Assembly (NCBI RefSeq): GCF_000002235.5
Contig: NW_022145612.1
Span: 18,490,360-18,554,359 of the forward strand
Origin: Strongylocentrotus purpuratus
Taxonomy: Eukaryota > Echinodermata > Echinoidea > Camarodonta > Strongylocentrotidae
Direction: 5' to 3'
DNA length: 64,000 nucleotides
Shown here piece by piece: positions 56,579-64,000 of this stretch. Numbering within the stretch: position 1 is the stretch's first letter; the number at the start of each line of letters is the position of its first letter. A model generated the notes under the pieces. That model did not search any database. It was not told the origin of the DNA and saw nothing but the letters and a program-made list of their open reading frames with translations. A program made the position numbers and the translations under genes.

Positions 56579-57923
56579 TTAATAGTCATAATCATCCTCT
56601 GAACTATAATTGACATCTTTTCATACACTCTTATACAAATTTAAAAACAATTCAACTTCTTGCACAGCCGTGTAAAAATATTCCTTTCAATCTAATAACA
56701 GTATCATGTTTATTTGAGGGGAAATCATTTTGTAATCAACAGAAGTCTGCATGTTATTGATCTTACATGTTGCAGAAAACTTAATAACTACAAGATAAAC
56801 AATACCATATAAAAGCTTGATGCAAAGTCTACTTCTTTCCACTTGGAAGTAAACACTTGAATGTAAATATTGAATGATTATCAACCAGTAATCTACCTGT
56901 ATGTAGGGGGTTGATGAAATAAAGTACACATGGGTATATTGTAGAACTATAGGTTAATCAAATTAGTCATTGTTTGATCCTGGCTGAAGAACACTAGAAA
57001 TCACTACATTTGACACTATATCCAACCATATCCCAACAAGAGAGACATTTTTGAATGATTTTTCACACTTTATATCAGAGCTTGTATAAGGCAAAGACAC
57101 TATGGATCATTTTGTAGGAGCCTTAAGTGTATACTTAAAGATAAATATTTGCAAATTATAGTCACATAATTCATAATACTAAGTCTATACCGATCTTGTT
57201 ACGTTGTAAATAAACTGACCTGTAACCCAAATAGAAAACTACTCTAAACGAAAGCAGACAAAATCAGAAAGTTATGAATATTTGAAAGTTGTTATCACTA
57301 TACGTATGGGCACTTTAAATTGGCTGAAGCGGTAATGTCAATGTGATGTAGTGCCGGACTACTTTCCCATCTGTTCCCACATATAACATATTACTCAGAT
57401 TTAAATTTTTCAAAAATTCATGGCTCAGGAGGGTCTTTTCTTTTTAGAAGACCTACTATTATGCTATCTATAATACATTTTGAGTAGTGCCCCAAGGGAG
57501 AAGGAACTTACAAGAAAAACAGAAATAAGTGATATATTTGTACACAGCAAATGGGAGAGTTATCCACGTCCTACGTCACAATCCACTGACCAAACTACCA
57601 ATTTGAGATTTACATAGACTTAGTGATCTCATATTTCAAACATTCATAACTTACTATTTGTCCAATTCATTTCAAACTTTTGCCATTCTTATTTTGTTAT
57701 TTTTTTGCTTTCATACAAATCAACTTATTACAAGGGTTGGTAAGGATATGCCCTAGTAATAAAGCACAAATATTTCATTTCACTCAGATTTCCCACGTAT
57801 GGGGGAAAAAAATAGAGAACAACTATACATCGCAAGTTGAGTACGGGTGGGTAAACTTGTTCACTAGTGCGTAATAGGAATGCAAATTAACAAAGACAAA
57901 ATTTTCATGATTTAAAAAAACAC

Positions 57924-58331
57924 TGGATGGACCTTCGACTGCGCGCAGTCGAAAATGATGCCTCCGCCATATAGCGATTTTACCAAACAAAACAGAAGCA
58001 ATTTCTAAAATTCAACTTTGATTGTAAACCATTAAAAGGCTCTCAGAATATCGTAATTACAAGCTTTATCTCATATACATGTATGACCCTTTGATCTTTG
58101 ACCTCATGACCCTAAAATCTAAACAGTTCATTGGCTCTGCAAGATACATACAAGTTCTGAGTTTGATAGTGATACATACAAGTCCTGAGTTTGATAGTAA
58201 TCCATCTGTCAGTTCTAATGAGAATGCGTTCACAAGCTATTTTTGCATACATAATGAGCCCCATGAGCCCCATGACCTTTGACCTTTGACCTCATGACCC
58301 CAGAATCTACTCAGTTCATTGGCTCTGTAAG
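57924..58331 (+). repeat. Family 1 hairpin-type repeat, copy D, left part
   Basis: 5' palindrome gactgcgcgcagtc (57937-57950) and 'atgatgcctccgcca', then core units with TGACCTTTGACCT at 58272. It is interrupted at 58331 by a SINE tail and continues, I infer, at 62733. Confidence 0.78.
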
Positions 58332-58601
58332 TATAATAATAATAATAATAATAGTAATAATAACTAGACTTTAATTCGTCACTTAGACGAATTAGGTGAT
58401 ACGTATGCTCATGTGACGATATTAGAATGATGACCATGATTGAAAGTGGCACAGCGCCCCCTTGAGGTTTTCAATAGAGGATAAAACTGTTTACCTATAC
58501 TAAACAAGCTCAAAACACTTCTTTTTGTCAATATTACAAAATGTACATGGTGATTTATTTAGTTCTGATTTAATATAAAACATGAGTAAGATATTAATAT
58601 T

Positions 58602-59740
58602 TTACCCATCCATAACCCATCCATTTGCCCAAACAATCTTGCAATAACTAAGAAACGGTACTGTAAGTGTATTGTATAACATAAGAAAAACAGATTGAGG
58701 CAAAGTATGGCGGAGTTTGGTGATGACACCAGTATTCCTAGACCCTGTCGTATTAATATGAGATATGTGTTTTCCAGGATAAGTTTTCGTCAATAAGAAT
58801 AGACAAGAACTTGGTATTGGCAACACGATTATCCAGTCATTACATAACAAATCCTTTTTGAAAACATTAAGAGGTACATCATTAACAATACGAGTGTTAT
58901 AAATAGGAAACTGTTTTTGTGTTATTTGAAATATTGGGAAATTACCAAATATATCATTGTAAAACAAACCAGAAGAATCATACAGATCAAAATTATTTGT
59001 AAATATATTATCAATGAGGGATATTGATCTGTCAGTCTTTCTCGAAGGCTTATATCAATTAAAGGAATAATGTTTGTTTAATGTATTGCGCTCAAGAACT
59101 TACATACAGCATTGCCAGTAAATTTTACAAGATCAATGTTAAAATTTTCCCATTATATAAACCTGTTTATGTTCAGTATAAGTTTTTTGTAAAACATTTT
59201 CAAAGACAGGGATGAAATCATTGATATTTGATTGGGGTTTCCTATATATGACACCTACAATAATATTCTTATGTCTCGGCAAATTGCTTTCAATAAACAG
59301 TGATTCATAGTTGTATGATGGGTATAATATAAATATATCATTGCGTATTTCATATTCAAAATTGTCAGCGAGCAATAGACCAACACCTCTACCCTTTTCT
59401 ACTTGGCGATTAAAATGTATAAATGAATGACCAGACACATTGAATAATAGTGGCGTACTATCATTAACCCAAGTTTCTATACATAAGTACAGATGAAAAT
59501 GGATAAAGCATTACAATTTTTGTTTAAACTACGCGAATTAAAATGTAAAATACTAAAATGATAGTTAATGTTACTGAATTCAGTCGTAAAATCCTCATCA
59601 ATATAATATTTACAGTTCAGAAACCTACTGAAATGAAACTCATATTCTTTTTCGGATAAATAGTTTAAATCATTGATATCAGTATAAGTATCTGTAGTAT
59701 TACTACCAAATATTGAATGAAGTTCGTCATTATTCAAGTC
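58602..59740 (-). pseudogene. Jockey/CR1-like LINE with internal deletion
   Basis: On the minus strand: LHFNSRSLNKNC and KGRGVGLLLADNFEYEIRND then NIIVGVIYRKP (apurinic endonuclease domain), NIFTNNF / FPIFQITQKQF (end of that domain), then directly KTHISHINTTG and LYNTLTVPFLSYCKIVWANG (end of reverse transcriptase). Most of the reverse transcriptase is gone. Several frameshifts. Confidence 0.8.
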
Positions 59741-59939
59741 TTAAATAGGAAATGAACAATGAGAACAGAGTGGGTTATTAATGTAGCCGAATGCTCATGT
59801 TCTCTATAACGCTCATTTTATGTATTTTATTACCAGAGAAAAAAAGATGTCAGTCAGTCACTCAATAGTGTCTGAGAGTAAAGTCTAGAAAGTAAAAGGG
59901 TTTCCTTACATAATTTCAATACGAGGACACTGCTAACGT

Positions 59940-62473
59940 TTAAGTTTCACAAATAGGACATATGTGACATATTCATCATTTCAACATTCAACTGAAAATT
60001 GTGATATGATCCCTACATCTGATCAAAAAACTAAAAGCACCGTTTTTATAGCCCATGGTCTCAGCTATAATATACCCCAATTTGGGAGAAAACAGAGCAC
60101 ACATAAGATAGATAGTGCTCATAGATGAATGCCATGTAGATTCATGATGTGAACGAAATTCACCTTCCATAGACATAACACGCAAATGACGAAAATTCTG
60201 ACATGTGGCCTTTAATTGAATTTTGTACTATGATGACCTCATTAAAATGAAACTTAGTGAAAAGTGATCTTGTAGAGAATTGCCTTATCTACAACATATC
60301 GACATTTCAAGGAGAATTGATGAATATTGAGAGAAATACACTACATTTTCCATAAATACAATGACGTCATAATATGCAATTTTGTATTTTTGACTTCAAA
60401 GGCCATTATGATGACGTTAAGATGTACTTAATGGCCAAATGAGATATGAAATCATACCTCCTACTCATACTCTATCTAAATATGAAAAAAAAATTGGCAA
60501 TTCCTATTCATCCCAAAGGACTTTTTATAGGCATGTTTTTGCCCATATATGCAATGTATTACAAAAATCGCGCGTACGGACGGTTATCTTGAACGGACGC
60601 TCATTCCGTTTTTAATAGTGATAAAGAGCTAAACATGGTATCAAATTTTCCGGAAAAATATGAGGAATATTCGGTCAAAAGCTTTGGCGGAGAAATTATT
60701 TTTCGTTCGGCCGTGACGAACGAAAACGTGCAAAAATGCGTGTTTTGCGTGATTTTTTATGAAATGCTTATAATGGCCTCAAACGTATGCAAAAAAAATT
60801 TAAGACGATTTTGAGTAATTTAAAATTTTACGCGCGCATTAACGCGCGCGCCTACGCGTACGCGCATTTTTGCGCGCATTTATTGACCTCAAATTGACCC
60901 GACGGATATTGATCTTAATCTTGATAAATATGAATGTAAAATTACTTTCCGTTATGAAGATATGATCATAAGTTGATTTTTACAAAATGGCGCCTGGATG
61001 ACGTCACGATAACTTTGAGTCTTTGAAAAGTCACACAGTTCTAAGTTGGACTAAGATCTATCATCATTGAAAGTTTCATGATAATGGCTTTATTCAGTCT
61101 TGAGATATCCTGCGAACAAATTCGAGGAAGAATAAAAAGAAATAATAATAAAGAAAATCTTGACGAAATCAATAGGTGATACGTAGACTTCGTTACGTAT
61201 CACCTAATGATACGTATCACTTAATGATTCCTTCAAAATTTGCAATTTCAACTTTCGTTTGAAAATGTCGATATGATCCCAACAACTGATCGAAAAACAA
61301 AGTACACCGTTTTTATAGCCCATGGTCTCAGCTATAATATACCCCAATTTGGGAGAAAACAGAGCACACATAAGATAGATAGTGCTCATAGATGAATGCC
61401 ATGTAGATTCATGATGTGAACGAAATTCACCTTCCATAGACATAACACGCAAATGACGAAAATTCTGACATGTGGCCTTTAATTGAATTTTGTATTATGA
61501 TGACCTCATTAAAATGAAACTTAGTGAAAAGTGATCTTGTAGAGAATTGCCTTATCTACAACATATCGACATTTCAAGGAGAATTGATGAATATTGAGAG
61601 AAATACACTACATTTTCCATAAATACAATGACGTCATAATATGCAATTTTGTATTTTTGACTTCAAAGGCCATTATGATGACGTTAAGATGTACTTAATG
61701 GCCAAATGAGATATGAAATCATACCTCCTACTCATACTCTATCTAAATATGAAAAAAAAATTGGCAATTCCTATTCATCCCAAAGGACTTTTTATAGGCA
61801 TGTTTTTGCCCATATATGCAATGTATTACAAAAATCGCGCGTACGGACGGTTATCTTGAACGGACGCTCATTCCGTTTTTAATAGTGATAAAGAGCTAAA
61901 CATGGTATCAAATTTTCCGGAAAAATATGAGGAATATTCGGTCAAAAGCTTTGGCGGAGAAATTATTTTTCGTTCGGCCGTGACGAACGAAAACGTGCAA
62001 AAATGCGTGTTTTGCGTGATTTTTTATGAAATGCTTATAATGGCCTCAAACGTATGCAAAAAAAATTTAAGACGATTTTGAGTAATTTAAAATTTTACGC
62101 GCGCATTAACGCGCGCGCCTACGCGTACGCGCATTTTTGCGCGCATTTATTGACCTCAAATTGACCCGACGGATATTGATCTTAATCTTGATAAATATGA
62201 ATGTAAAATTACTTTCCGTTATGAAGATATGATCATAAGTTGATTTTTACAAAATGGCGCCTGGATGACGTCACGATAACTTTGAGTCTTTGAAAAGTCA
62301 CACAGTTCTAAGTTGGACTAAGATCTATCATCATTGAAAGTTTCATGATAATGGCTTTATTCAGTCTTGAGATATCCTGCGAACAAATTCGAGGAAGAAT
62401 AAAAAGAAATAATAATAAAGAAAATCTTGACGAAATCAATAGGTGATACGTAGACTTCGTTACGTATCACCTA
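59940..62473 (+). repeat. 1267-bp tandem duplication
   Basis: Positions 60037-61206 and 61304-62473 are almost identical at a fixed offset of 1267 with no indels seen and one obvious substitution (ttgtactatg versus ttgtattatg). The first about 60 bp of each unit are diverged. Each copy ends in the same family 2 hairpin. Confidence 0.92.
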
Positions 62474-62485
62474 ATAATAATAATA

Positions 62486-62725
62486 GCCTAATAGTCCACT
62501 CCAAATTTTATTAAACCGAAACGGAAATTCTTTTTGCCCAATTGATCGTGAGCCGGCAGCCACTGAGCAGCGCCAGATCGATGTTGCTCTATCCCTTATT
62601 GTTGAACGCCAAACAAGGTAGCAACAACTCCCATCTTTTAACGTCTTTTGGTATGACGCAGCCGGGGTTCGAACCCACGACTTCCCGGTTGTGAGGCGGA
62701 TGCTCTACTGACTGAGCCAACACTA
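62486..62725 (-). mobile_element. tRNA-derived SINE
   Basis: Minus strand: box A-like tggctcagtcagtagagc (62703-62721), box B ggttcgaaccc (about 62664-62674), then a body ending in a TTA-rich tail that merges with the TAA repeats at 62471-62485. The cloverleaf is imperfect in the anticodon stem, so this is a SINE head and not a working tRNA. The inserted family 2 element lies in its tail. Confidence 0.75.
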
Positions 62726-62732
62726 TGGTAAA

Positions 62733-63022
62733 CATGACATAAGTTTGGTAGGAATCCATCAATCGGTTCTTGAGATAACGCGATCACAAGCTGTTTTTGC
62801 ATACATAATGAGCCCTGTGACCTTTGACCTTTGACCACATGACCCCAAAATCTAATCAATTCATCGGCTCTGCAAGATACATACATGACCAAAGTTTGGC
62901 AGGAATCCATCAATCGGTTCTACAGATAACGCGATCACGACAACGGGACGTACGTACGTACGGACGGACATACGGACAGCCCGAAAACATAAGGCCTCTG
63001 GCTACTATGTAACGGAGGCATA
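62733..63022 (+). repeat. Family 1 hairpin-type repeat, right part
   Basis: Core units with TGACCTTTGACCTTTGACC (62818), then gggacgtacgtacgtacgg, 'cagcccgaaaacat' and a degenerate hairpin (aaggcctctggct...cggaggcat) at 62991-63020. Probably the continuation of 57924-58331. Confidence 0.72.
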
Positions 63023-63194
63023 CAAAAAAATCTTGCTAAATTAAAGTACAGTCCACCAAGAACACATTGCAAGTATTACTTTCTCACATTTCTTTCTTAT
63101 CATGAATTAATTGGCACAGAACAAATCTCATTCTCCTGCCGTGCTGCCTTATCAGGTGGGCTGTATCTAATACAGACCACCTTATATTTTTGTT

Positions 63195-63210
63195 AAAATC
63201 GCCTTTATTT

Positions 63211-63241
<31 letters not shown>

Positions 63242-63242
63242 T
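63195..63242 (+). repeat. TTTA microsatellite
   Basis: A run of ttta units about 45 bp long. Confidence 0.9.
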
Positions 63243-63419
63243 TCTTATTTCGAACCACTTTTTTGTGAGCAAGATAACTTTTAAATGGTTTAATCAAATG
63301 CTTTAACATTTGGCACACATATGTATAGGCATATAGAGAAATTAAATAATAGTCCAGGCTAGGCCCCATAGGAAAGGGACTGAACCATGTTTTTTTATAT
63401 ATACAATGTTTTTTGAGTG

Positions 63420-63862
63420 ATTCTTGTCAATTCGAGGGTGCTGAATCCAAATCCGATGAGTGCCAGACGCGAAACCTTGAGCATTTTTCGTAAAACGCGA
63501 AAATTCAAAATGGCCGCCAAAATGGCCGCCAAATCATGAAAACGCTTGTTATAAGGCCATTTAAAAGGTTATTTGATGTTCTCTTGTCAAATCGAGGGTG
63601 CTGAATCCGAATCCGAGGTGTGCCAGATGCGAAACCTTGAGCATTTTTCGTAAAACGTGAAAAAATTCAAAATGGCCGCCAAAATGGCCGCCAAATCATG
63701 AAAATGCTTATTATATGGCCATTTAAAAGGTTATTTGATGTTTTCTTGTCAATTCGAGGGTGCTGAATCCGAATCCGATGAGTGCCAGACGCGAAACCTT
63801 GAGCATTTTTCGTAAAAAAAAACGTGAAAATTCAAAATGGCCGCCAAAATGGCCGCCAAATA
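63420..63862 (+). repeat. Minisatellite, unit near 160 bp, three copies
   Basis: 'cgagggtgctgaatcc', 'gaaaccttgagcatttttcg' and the doubled 'aaaatggccgcc' recur at steps of about 160 bp starting near 63432, 63591 and 63755. Each copy closes on the two aaaatggccgcc motifs. Confidence 0.88.
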
Positions 63863-63964
63863 AATTTGATTACACATTTAATAAAACCATTAATGAGCAC
63901 GATTTAAGACCTCAGAGGTTTTTTTTCTAAATGTGCAATTATCACCTGCAAACAAGTATACAAA

Positions 63965-64000
63965 CACACACACACACACCCACCCCACCCTGACACACAC
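63965..64000 (+). repeat. CA-rich simple repeat at window end
   Basis: Alternating ac/cacc units up to the last base; the array probably continues outside. Confidence 0.85.

Larger units (their letters stand above)
58364..62473 (+). mobile_element. Family 2 hairpin-type element, composite
   Basis: 5' end: palindrome aattcgtcacttagacgaatt (58373-58393) followed by aggtgatacgta. 3' end: hairpin 62441-62472 (aggtgatacgtagacttcgttacgtatcacct). An identical hairpin lies at 61174-61205. The interior holds a LINE, a MITE-like block and a 1267-bp tandem duplication. It lies within TAA repeats on both sides. Confidence 0.7.

Noticed and set aside
62645..62725. Functional tRNA gene
   Set aside because: Box A and box B are clear, but the anticodon stem does not pair well and the sequence continues into a SINE body and tail.
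55250..64000. Upstream exons of the channel gene
   Set aside because: No minus-strand frame matches the first part of the TRPM N-terminal domain, so the 5' exons must lie beyond the window or were not recognisable.

Overview
This is a 64 kb piece of AT-rich animal nuclear DNA. It has spliced genes with long introns and no bacterial gene organisation. The repeats (a SURL/Mag-like Ty3/gypsy element, a Ngaro-type tyrosine-recombinase retrotransposon with an SGNH hydrolase, Crypton sequences, CR1/jockey-like LINEs, a tRNA-derived SINE and many TTAA-flanked MITEs) suggest a marine invertebrate deuterostome, most likely an echinoderm such as a sea urchin. The species call is inference.

One host gene can be supported. 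It is a TRPM2-type cation channel on the minus strand, running from about 55.25 kb down to 1.54 kb, with 25 exons inside the window. Splice phases match at every junction I checked. The exons encode about 1250 residues: the distal part of the N-terminal TRPM homology regions (exons 1-11), a pre-S1 segment and S1-S6 with the pore (12-16), the TRP helix and coiled coil (17-20), and a C-terminal NUDT9-H ADP-ribose-binding/hydrolase domain (20-25). The first exons (beyond 64000) and the last NUDT9-H exon or exons (below position 1) are missing. This copy carries two coding lesions: a 357-bp MITE inside exon 12, and a one-base deletion in exon 25 just after the Nudix box. A gypsy element also sits 3 nt inside the intron 12 splice donor, where its target duplication leaves the donor consensus intact.

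Layout: 0-4 kb, tandem repeats ending in hairpins, a LINE fragment, and exons 25-24. 4-16.3 kb, exons 23-13 with repeat arrays (5.5-6.25 and 10.57-11.52 kb), a Crypton-like first exon with a tandem duplication, and large palindromes. 16.77-27.89 kb, a gypsy element broken by a Ngaro-like element and by foreign repeat ends. 28-36.5 kb, exons 12-8 with a minus-strand LINE. 36.5-45.5 kb, exons 7-4, MITEs, another repeat array and tandem repeats. 45.7-48.2 kb, a Crypton recombinase locus. 48.7-55.25 kb, exons 3-1 with MITEs. 57.9-63.0 kb, a three-deep nest of elements. 63.4-64 kb, a minisatellite and a CA repeat.

The most interesting unexplained pattern is a set of at least four unrelated-sequence repeat families built on one plan. 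Each ends at its 3' side in a hairpin, usually capped by TTCG, followed by an A- or TAA-rich stretch. Most have cores of tandem units about 143-190 bp long, and for two families the 5' end is seen as a short palindrome plus a copy of the hairpin arm. Two of the families carry many copies of a perfect nuclear-receptor DR1 motif.
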